DNA of 64,000 bases from Bacillus sp. FJAT-18017 (GCF_001278805.1 NZ_CP012602.1:785001-849000), one strand, 5' to 3'; counted from the first letter of the stretch, positions 15,946 to 24,687 are shown. A program made the numbers and translations. The notes: generated from the sequence alone by a model not told the origin.

Positions 15946-17457
15946 ATGCTAAAACGGCGGATTGAATTTGTTTTTGTGATAGCACTGACCATTTGCTTGT
16001 ATATGGTCGTTTATACAAACATAGGGCCTTGGTGGAAGCTGGGGTTCGGTGGTTTGTATGCGGGGATTATTTTGATCAGCGTTGTGTCGCTGTGCCTGGA
16101 GAACCGCTCGCCCCCGCACACGCTTGTCTGGATTTATGTACTGGTGTTCATCCCGGTGCTGGGGTATATTTTTTACTTGTACTCGGGCCAGCTTTACTTG
16201 AAGGGCTATTTGTTCAAGCATAAGCGGCAGCTGAACCGGAGCCAGTGGGAGCGGATGATGCGATCGGAGACATCTCCGGATTTGACGTTTTTTGTGGAAA
16301 ATCAGGAGAACTTCGCCAAGTTTGCGGCGAAGGCCGCGAAGACGCCAATTTCTACGTCTTCCCGCTCGGTTGTTTTAAAAAATGGCAAGGAGACGTTCGG
16401 CCAGATTATTGAAGAGCTGCGCAAAGCTGAGACGTTCATTCATATCGAATATTATATATTCCGGTCTGATCGGCTTGGCCAGGAGATTATTGATATTTTA
16501 ATTGAAAAGGCGAAGGCCGGTGTCGAGGTGCGTTTCATTTACGATGCGGCGGGGAGCCTCAGCCTCAGGTTGACGGATATTAGGAGAATGAAGAAAGCCG
16601 GGATCAATGCGCGGCCGTTTTCGCCGCTGAAGTTCGGATTTTTCAACCAGAAATTCAACTTCCGGAACCACCGGAAAATTATTATTATTGATGGGAAAGT
16701 GGGCTTTGTCGGCGGGTTGAACGTCGGCGTCGAGTATTTGGGTGAGGATGAGAACTTCGGCTACTGGCGCGATACGCATATGATGCTGACCGGCGAGGCA
16801 GTCTACACACTTCATACCGTTTTCCTACTCGACTGGGAGTATGTAAGCCGTGAGAAGGTTCTCGATTACGAGCATGCGAAAAAGTATACTATTGACGACG
16901 GTACGCTCGATGGCGCAATCCAGGTTGTCGCCAGCGGCCCCGACACGCACCAGGGCATTATGAGCGATTTTTATTATGCATTGATGGCGAGCGCCCAGCA
17001 GTCAATCTGGATTGCGACTCCGTATTTTGTTCCGGATGAATCGATTCGGACGGCTCTCAGGATTGCCGCGGCCAAAGGACTTGAGGTACGAATCATGGTG
17101 CCGGAAATTAACGACAGCTTCCTGACTCAATATGCGACGCGCTCGTATTTTTCCGAACTGCTCCGCTATGGGGTCGAGATTTATTCATATAAAAAAGGCT
17201 TCCTGCACCAGAAGGTCATTATCATCGACGGAAATCTTGCCTCAATCGGGACCGCGAACATGGACATGCGCAGCTTCCATCTCAATTTTGAGGTAAACGT
17301 CTTTCTGTACGGGACAAGCTCGATTCGCGACTTGGTTGCGCATTACGAGCAGGACATGAAGGACTCCGAAAAAATCGGTGCTGTCGAGTTTTACAAACGT
17401 GGGCTGTGGAACAGGATGAAAGAATCCTTCGCTCGCTTGTTCTCGGGTGTGCTGTAG
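15946..17457 (+). CDS. cls: Cardiolipin synthase
   Basis: This 503-residue membrane enzyme condenses two phosphatidylglycerols into cardiolipin and glycerol. Two or three N-terminal membrane helices (to about residue 80) precede two phospholipase-D domains with HKD motifs: NHRKIIIIDGKVGFVGGLN (about residues 245-263) and LHQKVIIIDGNLASIGTANMD (about 425-445). The PLDNc linker GYLFKHKRQL and length are standard for Bacillus Cls. ATG 15,946 follows GAGACGAGG. It is transcribed alone. A GGGTAT element at 15,897 with an upstream GGTTTT hints at SigB control but the spacing is poor. Confidence 0.94.
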   Translation: MLKRRIEFVFVIALTICLYMVVYTNIGPWWKLGFGGLYAGIILISVVSLCLENRSPPHTLVWIYVLVFIPVLGYIFYLYSGQLYLKGYLFKHKRQLNRSQWERMMRSETSPDLTFFVENQENFAKFAAKAAKTPISTSSRSVVLKNGKETFGQIIEELRKAETFIHIEYYIFRSDRLGQEIIDILIEKAKAGVEVRFIYDAAGSLSLRLTDIRRMKKAGINARPFSPLKFGFFNQKFNFRNHRKIIIIDGKVGFVGGLNVGVEYLGEDENFGYWRDTHMMLTGEAVYTLHTVFLLDWEYVSREKVLDYEHAKKYTIDDGTLDGAIQVVASGPDTHQGIMSDFYYALMASAQQSIWIATPYFVPDESIRTALRIAAAKGLEVRIMVPEINDSFLTQYATRSYFSELLRYGVEIYSYKKGFLHQKVIIIDGNLASIGTANMDMRSFHLNFEVNVFLYGTSSIRDLVAHYEQDMKDSEKIGAVEFYKRGLWNRMKESFARLFSGVL

Positions 17458-17735
17458 GGAAGGTTTTCGTCTGATGAACCCAGCGTGGCGGTTGATTGGG
17501 TGATAGCCTTGACTAAAACTGACTGGGAAGTGGCTGAGAATATCTGCTCCCGGTCTGCCGAATCCCTTACATGTCGTTCGATTAGGAGGTAGTTCAGAGC
17601 CTGGCATGAGAGAAGTGTCCCCGATCTGCCCCAATCCGCCAATATAATGATGTTATATTTTCTAACAGTATAATGGACTTTTTTTGCAGGAAGGGTAGAA
17701 TAATTAAATTAGTACATGTTTTAGGAGGGGTTGCA

Positions 17736-18560
17736 ATGAGTATTCAGGAGAGAATTATTTCCGAGCTGCATGTGAAGCCGGAGATTAACCCGAAGGAGGA
17801 GATCCGCAAGCGGATTGATTTCTTGAAGGACTATCTGGTGAAGGCGCACGGTAAAGGGTTTGTGCTTGGAATTAGCGGCGGGCAGGATTCGACGCTTGCC
17901 GGGAGATTGGCGCAGCTTGCAGCCGAAGAACTCAGAGCAGAAGGCCGCGATGCGAAGTTCGTTGCAATCCGCCTGCCATACGGTGTTCAGCATGATGAGG
18001 ATGATGCGCAGCTGGCGCTTGATTTTATCAAGGCCGATGAGGAGTATGTCTTCAATATCAAGTCGGCCGTTGACGCGGTCGAAGTGGAGTACAACAAGGC
18101 AAGCGATGGCAAGGACCTCGCTGATTTCCAGAAAGGCAATGTGAAGGCTCGCCTTCGGATGATTGCCCAGTATGCGGTGGCTGGGATGGAAGGGATGCTC
18201 GTAATCGGGTCGGACCATGCGGCTGAGGCTGTAACTGGCTTCTATACAAAGTATGGCGATGGCGGGGCTGATGTGCTGCCATTGACTGGCCTGAACAAGC
18301 GCCAGGGACGCCAGCTGATGATTGAGCTTGGAGCGGTGGAGCGGCTTTACACGAAGGTGCCGACAGCGGATCTCCTTGACCATAAGCCTGGCCAGTCCGA
18401 TGAGACGGAGCTGGGGATTGCGTATGAAGTGATTGATGATTTTCTTGAGGGCAAATCAGTAGCGCCTGAAGACGCAGCAAAAATCGAATCACGCTACCTT
18501 ATTTCTGAGCATAAGCGCCATACACCAGCGAGCATGTTTGATGACTGGTGGAAGGAATAA
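17736..18560 (+). CDS. nadE: NAD+ synthetase, ammonia-dependent
   Basis: This 274-residue enzyme converts deamido-NAD (NaAD) to NAD+ with ATP and ammonia. The PP-loop [12 protein letters not shown] (about residues 46-57) binds ATP, and [23 protein letters not shown] plus [17 protein letters not shown] are the classical substrate-binding blocks of the Bacillus NadE type. There is no glutaminase domain, so free ammonia is used. ATG 17,736 has AGGAGGGG 5-6 nt upstream; an in-frame extension to 17,673 precedes that SD. It is a single-gene unit with a strong terminator. Confidence 0.95.
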   Translation: MSIQERIISELHVKPEINPKEEIRKRIDFLKDYLVKAHGKGFVLGISGGQDSTLAGRLAQLAAEELRAEGRDAKFVAIRLPYGVQHDEDDAQLALDFIKADEEYVFNIKSAVDAVEVEYNKASDGKDLADFQKGNVKARLRMIAQYAVAGMEGMLVIGSDHAAEAVTGFYTKYGDGGADVLPLTGLNKRQGRQLMIELGAVERLYTKVPTADLLDHKPGQSDETELGIAYEVIDDFLEGKSVAPEDAAKIESRYLISEHKRHTPASMFDDWWKE

Positions 18561-18572
18561 GGGAAAACTTCA

Positions 18573-18604
18573 ATCAGTGGGGATTTCTGCCCACTGATTT
18601 TTTT
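18573..18604 (+). terminator. Terminator of nadE
   Basis: ATCAGTGGG (18,573-18,581) pairs with CCCACTGAT (18,590-18,598) before seven T. Confidence 0.92.
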
Positions 18605-18667
18605 GAGTTTGTTAAGGTTTTACAGGTGATAAATCAAAGATAATGCCCCAAAGCTGCGTCATGCAGG

Positions 18668-18703
18668 AAAGGCCGCCCTCCTACTTGGTAAGGCGGCCTT
18701 TTA
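18668..18703 (+). terminator. Second, orphan terminator-like hairpin
   Basis: AAAGGCCGCC (18,668-18,677) pairs with GGCGGCCTTT (18,693-18,702) and continues into TTAATT. No gene lies between it and the nadE terminator, so it may be a remnant of a lost gene or an attenuator for the next one. Confidence 0.6.
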
Positions 18704-18810
18704 ATTGCCACCAACTTTCACCTTTCACAAAATATCCTCATTCACTCACTTCATCACACCCTGACACCCATTTATAATGGAAGAACAACCAAAGGGAAGG
18801 AACACCACCC

Positions 18811-19329
18811 ATGAAAAAGAAGCCCATCATCCTGGCGGTTCTCATCATCGCATCCGTCATCGCTATTTTCATCCTAAAATACAACACCATGATTCTCGAT
18901 TCAAAAGCTTCAGCAAAACTGGTCAGTCCTTCCTATCCGGATGAATCAGCCTATTCCAATCTCGAATTACTTGTCAAAAAGGCCGATAATATCTTCGTTG
19001 GTGAGGTTCTCGAGCAAAAAGGGAGCACCGAACGCCTGGGCAATCCTGCTGTCCTTTACGAGGTTCGCGTGACCCATAATGTGAAGGGAGGGCTGCTTGG
19101 CGGTCTGACCATCATCCAGGAAGGCGGCTACTACAAGCAAAACGGCAAGCTTCATTTTTTCCGGTACAAAGGTGACGAACTGCTTCAAAAGGGTGAAATC
19201 TATCTGTTCGCAGTAATCAGGGAAGGCGATTCCTATTGGACAATCCCTGTCTATGGGCACGAACACTTGAAAACCGAGCAGCAAAAACAGAATCTAATTG
19301 AAGAAATTAAAGCATTAGTAGTTGAATGA
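18811..19329 (+). CDS. Membrane-anchored extracytoplasmic protein of unknown function
   Basis: This 172-residue protein has one N-terminal membrane segment (residues 5-22) and an exported domain: VKKADNIFVGEVLEQKG, YEVRVTHNVKG, then a glycine-rich strand and EIYLFAVIREGDSYWTIPVYG. The order 'AD-I-GEV ... V-x-KG ... G-x-x-YLF ... pvyG' is also found in the secreted protein at 35,950-36,555, so the two are probable distant paralogues. No catalytic motif is visible. GGAAGGAAC precedes the ATG. It is transcribed alone. Confidence 0.75.
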   Translation: MKKKPIILAVLIIASVIAIFILKYNTMILDSKASAKLVSPSYPDESAYSNLELLVKKADNIFVGEVLEQKGSTERLGNPAVLYEVRVTHNVKGGLLGGLTIIQEGGYYKQNGKLHFFRYKGDELLQKGEIYLFAVIREGDSYWTIPVYGHEHLKTEQQKQNLIEEIKALVVE

Positions 19330-19514
19330 AATCACCGGCTTCATCAAATTTGAAAGACAAGCCCAGCACAATAGTGAACACTATTTCCAACTTAATTACT
19401 TGGTTATCATCCCAATATTTGAAAATTCATAAAAACGCTATATTCATAACCTTTTTTAGAGTTATACAGCTTTTATAATAAAAGAGAAACCCAGCCACAC
19501 GGAGGTGGACAAAC

Positions 19515-20693
19515 GTGAAAAACTCACAAGCAGAAACAAGATTCCTCATATACGTCTTAGCAGCAATTTCCGCACTGATGATGATTCACATCTTCCATCC
19601 TCAGCTCTCAAAAATCTATGACCCGGTCAACTACGTCTCTTTTCATACAGTATTAGAATTTTTCAGTATCTCTGTTTCAATGACGATTTTCCTTTACTGC
19701 TGGAAAACCTACGAGAAAAGCAAATCAAGCGCCGCGCTCTGGCTTATGTACACGTTTTACACCGTAGGCATTATCGACCTCTTCCATACGTTAACCTTTA
19801 AAGGAATGCCATTCTTCATTACTGAAAGCACAGTCCAAAAGGCAACCTATTTCTGGATTGCAGGCCGTGCAATTGAAGCGGGGCTCATGGTCAAAATCAT
19901 GTTCATGAAAGACGAGAAACTAAGGCGGGATTGGCGCTGGTCTGTCATATTTGCATCGCTTGCGACAATCGCGGTTACCACGGTATTCATTTTCACATTC
20001 GAGGGATTATTGCCGCAGCTCGTCATTGAAGGAGAAGGCACAACCCCGCTCAAAAATTTGCTCGAATATATCATCTCCGCCATGCACCTTTTAGCACTCG
20101 TCATGTGCCTTTACAAATACTATCTTAACAAGCAAACCGTCTACTTGAACCTGGGAATGGCATTCACACTTCTATTCCTTTCCGAACTTATTTTCACTGT
20201 CTATAGGAGCGTATATGACCTCGACAACTTCTCGGGGCACATCTTCAAGGTGCTTGGATACTATTTCATACTCAAAGGAATCCATGAAATCCTCCTGCCT
20301 GTCGATGAATACAAAGAGGAAGCTGCTGTCGCCGAGTCAATCGTCAAGAAAAATCCCGGCGCAATTTTTTCAATCACCAAAAAAGATGACAACTTCATCT
20401 TTTCCTATATCGAAGGCGGTATGATCCGCCAGCTCGGCTTCCATCCCGAGCAAATGGCCGGAACGTCCGTCGAAGACTTCCTCCCGGCCTCGGGCGGTGA
20501 CATCATGGATTACTGCAATTCAACCTGGGACTCCGGCGAAAACCAAACATTCATGGCCCAAATCAAAAACCATTCTTACCTGATTTCGCTCGTCCCGGTA
20601 ATCGAGCAAGGCATCACCCTCCAAATCACCGGAACTGCAACGGAAATAACCAGCTTCACCCAACAGGGCACTCCGCAAAAACAGGCCCTTTAA
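19515..20693 (+). CDS. MASE3-domain membrane sensor without output domain
   Basis: This 392-residue protein has seven or eight membrane helices in a MASE3-like arrangement (FHTVLEFFSI, IDLFHTLTFKGMPFFI and FWIAGRAIEAG are typical), followed by a soluble 120-residue PAS-like region (NPGAIFSITKKDDNFIFSYI, LGFHPEQMAGTSVEDFL). MASE3 is usually joined to a histidine kinase or GGDEF domain; here the chain stops at TQQGTPQKQAL with no kinase or cyclase. GTG 19,515 has GGAGGTGG upstream. It may act as a signal modulator or be a truncated kinase, though no downstream remnant is seen. Confidence 0.8.
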   Translation: MKNSQAETRFLIYVLAAISALMMIHIFHPQLSKIYDPVNYVSFHTVLEFFSISVSMTIFLYCWKTYEKSKSSAALWLMYTFYTVGIIDLFHTLTFKGMPFFITESTVQKATYFWIAGRAIEAGLMVKIMFMKDEKLRRDWRWSVIFASLATIAVTTVFIFTFEGLLPQLVIEGEGTTPLKNLLEYIISAMHLLALVMCLYKYYLNKQTVYLNLGMAFTLLFLSELIFTVYRSVYDLDNFSGHIFKVLGYYFILKGIHEILLPVDEYKEEAAVAESIVKKNPGAIFSITKKDDNFIFSYIEGGMIRQLGFHPEQMAGTSVEDFLPASGGDIMDYCNSTWDSGENQTFMAQIKNHSYLISLVPVIEQGITLQITGTATEITSFTQQGTPQKQAL

Positions 20694-20879
20694 ACCCTTG
20701 CTTATGGAAAAATTGGCCGACGCGCAATTGTTGGCATGACAAAATTTACCTTTGACTGAGGGTGGTCACGGCCTTATCCTTGTATAGTGCTAAAAATGGA
20801 CCCAATTGTCAGCAAACGCCAACCGTTTGGCGTAAACAGCTGGTTGGGCACGACAACTAAATTTAATTTTCCTCATCAG

Positions 20880-21066
20880 TTCAAGATGGGGTAGAGGCTG
20901 CGGTTATTAAGAGTATTCCAGAAGAGGGACAGGAATCCCCAACGAGACTGGACGAAAGGAACAACCGCCGAAGCGCCGCGGGACCCTGCCTGCGGTAAGC
21001 TGGGGCTGTATCCGAACAGGTGCAGCACTGTCATGGCATTGCCATGGTGAACTATCCGTTTTGTCT
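20880..21066 (+). ncRNA. Lysine riboswitch (L-box)
   Basis: The conserved L-box elements appear in order: GGGTAGAGG-CTGCGG (20,888), AAGAGTA (20,909), CGCCGAAG (20,966), GGGGCTG (21,002), CTGTCAT (21,028) and the closing GAACTATCC, whose CTATCC pairs with the initial GGGTAG. A terminator follows at 21,081. The first downstream gene is a basic amino-acid permease of the APC family, starting 430 bp after the terminator. Lysine should favour termination and so lower transport gene expression. Confidence 0.92.
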
Positions 21067-21080
21067 GATGCGGCACATAA

Positions 21081-21108
21081 ACACACTCCGTATCAGAGTG
21101 TGTTTTTT
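21081..21108 (+). terminator. Riboswitch expression-platform terminator
   Basis: ACACACTC (21,081-21,088) pairs with GAGTGTGT (21,096-21,103) and is followed by six T. Confidence 0.9.
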
Positions 21109-21321
21109 ATGCATTGAAAAGGGGCGGAGCTGCGTGAGTGGGATTTTAATTAATCTTAAAATAGCGGCCAGTATATGGATACCTTAGTTATGAAGATTTG
21201 CTTTTCTTCGCTCCACCGCCTTTTTGATTGGCGGAGCTTCGTGAGTGCCGGGTATCTGTCTCTGAATCAGTGCTCGAAGTTACCATTTGGCTCAATCTGC
21301 ACAGCTGCTGCTGAATCGATT

Positions 21322-21435
21322 AGGACAACTTTTTCAAAATACAGGACAAACTTTTATATATTCAGGACATTTCCCAAAGAATACAGGACATTTCCCAAAA
21401 AATACTGGACAGATTTACAGATATTCAGGACAAAC
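21322..21435. repeat. 21-bp phased repeat, word AGGACA, six units
   Basis: AGGACA (once TGGACA) begins at 21,322, 21,343, 21,364, 21,385, 21,406 and 21,427, every step exactly 21 bp, with T-rich spacers that vary. It lies between the lysine riboswitch terminator and the permease gene. Confidence 0.92.
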
Positions 21436-21536
21436 CGGTCTGCGGGAAGAATTACAGAGAATCTAGACGTTCGCTGCAAAAATCAGGAGGCATAAAAAAC
21501 TGTACTTTTCTCACAACCAGGAAGGGGACATCTTAG

Positions 21537-22973
21537 ATGAGCAAGAACGGAAAATTAGGATTGTGGTTATTGACGGCGTTAGTCGTTGGAAATATGGTGG
21601 GCTCGGGGATCTTTATGCTGCCTCGTTCACTTTCGGAAGCAGCCAGCCCAGCTGGTGTGCTATTGGCATGGTTATTAACCGGCTTTGGTGTTTTAATGAC
21701 AGCATTGGTCTTCGGCAATTTGGCCATCCGTAAGCCTGAGCTTGGCGGCGGCCCGCAAATCTATGCGAAAGACTTATTCAAGCAAGGCACACATGCATCG
21801 AAACTTTCAGGCTTCATGGCATCCTGGGGTTACTGGATTGGGAACCTCGTTGGAAACATTGCGATTATAACAACGTTTGCAGGCTATCTGTCTACGTTCT
21901 TCCCGATTATGACCAGCCAGGCTGACTGGTTCACTATCGGCAGCTTCACCCTTAAAGTCGGGAACGGGTTGACATTCATCGTTTGTACAGTGCTGTTATG
22001 GATGACTCATGCGATTGTCCTGCGCGGTATTGAAGATGCTGGCAAGCTGAATTTTGCTGCGACCGCCGCAAAAGTGGCTGGTTTCGTCATCTTTATTCTA
22101 ATAGGACTGTTCGCTTTTGATAAAACGAACATCCTGCCAATGGTCGAACCCCGCACAGATGCGGCTGGCAATACGCTTGGACTCCTTGGCCAGGTTAATT
22201 CGGCTGCATTGACAACTCTTTGGGCATTTATCGGTGTCGAATCCGCTATGGTATTCGCATCACGTGCGAAAAAGCAGGTTGATGTTAAGCGTGCAACCAT
22301 TCTTGGGCTTTTTATCTCGCTTGGAATTTATATCGGAATTTCAACACTAGTCATGGGCATGCTTAGCCAGGAAGCATTGATCGCTTCCGATAAGCCGCTA
22401 ATCGATGCCATTACGGTGTTTGTTGGCCCGATTGGCGGACAGGCACTCGCTGCACTGGGTTTAATCGCCCTGTTCGGTTCAACACTTGGCTGGGTGATGC
22501 TTAGCGCCGAGGTACCTTACCAGGCAGCCAAGCAGGGCATTTTCCTGCCATCATTTCTAAAAGAAAACAAGAAGGGCATGCCAGTCCGATCGTTGGTGAT
22601 TACCAACATGCTTGGCCAAGTGTTTATTTTTTCTACCATCTCGAATTCAATTTCACAAGCGTTCGATTTCATTGTATTTATTGCAACCTTGTCTTACTTG
22701 ATTCCATACTTCATCGCTTCTGTGTACCAATTGAAGCTTGTTGTGACAGGGGACACATATCTGATTGGGGACCGTTCCCGTTTGACTGATGGAATCATTG
22801 CCGGTATTGCTACACTTTACTCGATCTGGGTTATAATCGCCGGGACATCTGATATCAAGACCTTTGCGTTAGGTATGCTCCTGCTCCTAAGCGGCATTTT
22901 CTTCTATGGACCGCTCCGGCAAGCAGTGGTTAACTTCTTTAAGCCTAAGCCGAAAAAAATAAATGAAGTTTAA
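21537..22973 (+). CDS. Basic amino-acid/polyamine APC-family permease (ArcD/LysP-like)
   Basis: This 478-residue protein has twelve membrane helices and begins with the APC signature VGNMVGSGIFMLPRSLSEAA. Helix 6 region TTLWAFIGVESAMVFASRAK is typical of the arginine-ornithine/lysine antiporter branch. With a lysine riboswitch upstream, lysine is the likely substrate. AGGAAGGGGACATCTTAG precedes ATG 21,537. The 430-bp gap between riboswitch terminator and gene, filled by a phased repeat, is unusually long. Direction of transport cannot be told. Confidence 0.88.
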   Translation: MSKNGKLGLWLLTALVVGNMVGSGIFMLPRSLSEAASPAGVLLAWLLTGFGVLMTALVFGNLAIRKPELGGGPQIYAKDLFKQGTHASKLSGFMASWGYWIGNLVGNIAIITTFAGYLSTFFPIMTSQADWFTIGSFTLKVGNGLTFIVCTVLLWMTHAIVLRGIEDAGKLNFAATAAKVAGFVIFILIGLFAFDKTNILPMVEPRTDAAGNTLGLLGQVNSAALTTLWAFIGVESAMVFASRAKKQVDVKRATILGLFISLGIYIGISTLVMGMLSQEALIASDKPLIDAITVFVGPIGGQALAALGLIALFGSTLGWVMLSAEVPYQAAKQGIFLPSFLKENKKGMPVRSLVITNMLGQVFIFSTISNSISQAFDFIVFIATLSYLIPYFIASVYQLKLVVTGDTYLIGDRSRLTDGIIAGIATLYSIWVIIAGTSDIKTFALGMLLLLSGIFFYGPLRQAVVNFFKPKPKKINEV

Positions 22974-22982
22974 GACCAAAAG

Positions 22983-23010
22983 CGCAAGCGCCTAGCGATA
23001 GGCGCTTGCG
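22983..23010. repeat. CGCAAGCGCC hairpin
   Basis: CGCAAGCGCCTA (22,983-22,994) pairs with TAGGCGCTTGCG (22,999-23,010). The AAGCGCAAGCGCC word also begins or ends the dispersed repeat at 40,192-40,364, so this is probably a reduced copy of the same element. Confidence 0.65.
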
Positions 23011-23023
23011 TTAGACGAAATAA

Positions 23024-23061
23024 AAAGGGCCAGCCGCAATACTCGCGGCCGGCCCTTTTTT
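23024..23061. terminator. Bidirectional terminator between permease and RHH gene
   Basis: AAAAAGGGCC-a-GCCGC pairs with GCGGC-c-GGCCCTTTTTT across a seven-base loop. The permease (+) and the RHH/SPFH unit (-) converge here. Confidence 0.92.
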
Positions 23062-23070
23062 GCCGGATAC

Positions 23071-23229
23071 CTACTCTTCCTTCTTCAGCCTGCCATTTTC
23101 TTTAAGTGCTTTTTTTAATAAAAGTTCAATTTGGGCGTTAACACTGCGAAACTCATCATTCGCCCAGCGCTCGAGTGCATCGTATGTCTTTTGGTCAATC
23201 CGGAGAAGGAACCGTTTCTTATCTGCCAT
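23071..23229 (-). CDS. Arc-type ribbon-helix-helix DNA-binding protein
   Basis: This 52-residue protein reads MADKKRFLLRIDQKTYDALE, followed by RWANDEFRSVNAQIELLLKK, the strand-helix-helix pattern of Arc/MetJ repressors (beta strand RFLLRI, then two helices with the conserved S-V-N-A-Q-I-E). Its ATG lies 12 bases after the stop of the SPFH gene, so the two are cotranscribed. Palindromic ATGATA/TATCAT half-sites overlap the promoter of the pair, so it may be an autorepressor. The small size hides it from length-filtered gene finding. Confidence 0.88.
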   Translation of the reverse strand: MADKKRFLLRIDQKTYDALERWANDEFRSVNAQIELLLKKALKENGRLKKEE

Positions 23230-23241
23230 GCTATCACAACC

Positions 23242-24108
23242 TTAGTAAATCGATCCGGTATTGATGATGGGCTGATTTCCTTTTTCGGATACAAGAGCCA
23301 CCATCAGATTATTGACCATTTGAGCTTTCTTTTCCTCATCAAGCTCGACAACACCTTCATTGCTCAGCTGCTCGATTGCCGACTTTACCATTCCGACGGC
23401 GCCTTCGACAATGACCTTCCTCGCAGAAAGAACCGCTTTTGCCTGCTGTCGTTGCAGCATCGCCGAAGCAATTTCGCTCGCATAGGCAAGGTGCATAATC
23501 CGCGCTTCAATTACCTCGACACCTGCAACCATGAGCCTCGCCTGAAGGTCCTTTGTCAGCACCTCGCCTACTTCGTCAGAATGTTGGCGGAGCGAAATTT
23601 CATAGTCATTGTTGAAGTTGTCATATGGATATTGGCTGGCAATATGCCTGAGTCCTGTTTCACTTTGAGTGTGGACGAAAGTTTTGTAGTCCTCGACATC
23701 AAAGACCGCTTTCGCTGTGTCAAAAACCTTATAAACCACAACAGCCGCAATCTCAATTGGATTTCCTTCAAGGTCATTAACCTTAAGCCTGTCGCTGTTG
23801 AAGTTTAGTACTCTCAAAGACACTTTCTTCCTGACACTTAACGGAACCGTCAGCCAAAACCCTTCCTTCTTGATCACCCCGAGATAGCTTCCGAAAAGGG
23901 TAAGTGCCATCGCCTGATTCGGCTGGATAATGGTAAAGCCGGTCATTGTCAAAAAAGCCGCTGCACCAAGCAATATGCCGATTACAGCCCAGATTAGGCT
24001 GCCGGTCATGCCGAACTGAACAAGAAAATACACCGCGCCCGCTACCAAAAGGATAAATATCCCCAGCCCGGCAAAACCGTTCATCTTAAACACATCTTTT
24101 TCCTGCAT
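23242..24108 (-). CDS. SPFH/Band-7 domain membrane protein
   Basis: This 288-residue protein has two N-terminal membrane segments (residues 12-32 and 38-58) and an SPFH domain: GFTIIQPNQAMALTLFGSYLG, RVLNFNSDRLKVND, VVVYKVFDTAKAVFDVEDY and EVLTKDLQARLMVAGVEVIEARI, then a coiled-coil helix. Such proteins scaffold membrane microdomains or regulate membrane proteases. AAGGAGG lies before ATG 24,108. The downstream 52-residue RHH protein is an apparent operon mate. Confidence 0.9.
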   Translation of the reverse strand: MQEKDVFKMNGFAGLGIFILLVAGAVYFLVQFGMTGSLIWAVIGILLGAAAFLTMTGFTIIQPNQAMALTLFGSYLGVIKKEGFWLTVPLSVRKKVSLRVLNFNSDRLKVNDLEGNPIEIAAVVVYKVFDTAKAVFDVEDYKTFVHTQSETGLRHIASQYPYDNFNNDYEISLRQHSDEVGEVLTKDLQARLMVAGVEVIEARIMHLAYASEIASAMLQRQQAKAVLSARKVIVEGAVGMVKSAIEQLSNEGVVELDEEKKAQMVNNLMVALVSEKGNQPIINTGSIY

Positions 24109-24130
24109 GCCAATCTCCTCCTTATTTACT

Positions 24131-24161
24131 TGTTATCATAATGATATCATATTGATGTCAA
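24131..24161 (-). promoter_or_regulatory. Promoter with RHH-type operator half-sites upstream of SPFH-RHH unit
   Basis: On the minus strand a perfect TTGACA -35 (24,161-24,156) is followed by TATGAT/TGATAA candidates for -10 at 15-17 bp. The spacer consists of ATGATA and TATCAT half-sites, including the palindrome ATGATATCAT (24,141-24,150) and TATCAT-a-ATGATA. Short spaced half-sites are what dimeric ribbon-helix-helix repressors bind. Confidence 0.55.
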
Positions 24162-24223
24162 AAATGGATAAATTTTCTTTAATTTTTAATAAATAGGCTT
24201 TTTATAATTGTAAGAGTAAGTCA

Positions 24224-24327
24224 TGAATGACAACTCAAGGTACTCAAGGCATCAAAATGTCATTCATAGGCCGGATGAATAACATTTCAAGGTAGTCGAA
24301 GCGTTAAGATGTCATTCATAAGCTGGA
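24224..24327. repeat. 52-bp hairpin repeat, two units
   Basis: Two consecutive 52-bp units with arms ATGAATGACA (second: ATGAATAACA) and TGTCATTCAT. The family is that at 1082-1300. Confidence 0.88.
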
Positions 24328-24329
24328 AA

Positions 24330-24476
24330 GTGCTCATAAAAAAAAGAAAGTGCCCAAAGAAAACCAGAAAGTGCCCATAGAAACCCAGAAAGTGCCCATA
24401 GAAACCAATAAGGTGCCCATAGAAACCAATAAAGTGCCCATAGAAACCAATAAAGTGCCCATAGAAATCAAGGATG
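24330..24476. repeat. 21-bp phased repeat, word GTGCCCAT, seven units
   Basis: GTGCCC words begin at 24,330 (GTGCTC), 24,350, 24,371, 24,392, 24,413, 24,434 and 24,455: steps of 20 then five of 21 bp. The units also share AGAAACCAATAAA. The period is a multiple of three so an open frame runs through it, but no SD or coding character supports a gene. Confidence 0.92.
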
Positions 24477-24658
24477 AATTACACTTCAAGGTAATCGAGT
24501 CACGGAAATATCATCTATTGGCTGAAAGGATTAACAGTATTCCTAACTCTAGTTAATAGATAAAGGAGTATGCCAGAATTATTACAGCCAATCCAGCTAT
24601 TTTAGAATTAAGCGATTAACTGTGAACTAGCAGGGTAAAATATACACAAATTATTCCT

Positions 24659-24687
24659 TTGACAAGGTGGGCAGGCTGTACTATTAT
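24659..24687 (+). promoter_or_regulatory. SigA promoter of the cystine transporter operon
   Basis: TTGACA (24,659-24,664), a 17-bp spacer and TATTAT (24,682-24,687) lie 44 bases before the tcyA-like start. Confidence 0.85.

Noticed and set aside
20700..20850. Additional structured RNA upstream of the lysine riboswitch
   Set aside because: Only a short ACGCCAA/TTGGCGT hairpin was found; no wider structure or conserved class.
24350..24556. Open frame of 68 codons with repeated KVPIET
   Set aside because: It is the translation of the 21-bp repeat (period divisible by three); no SD and no coding character outside the repeat.
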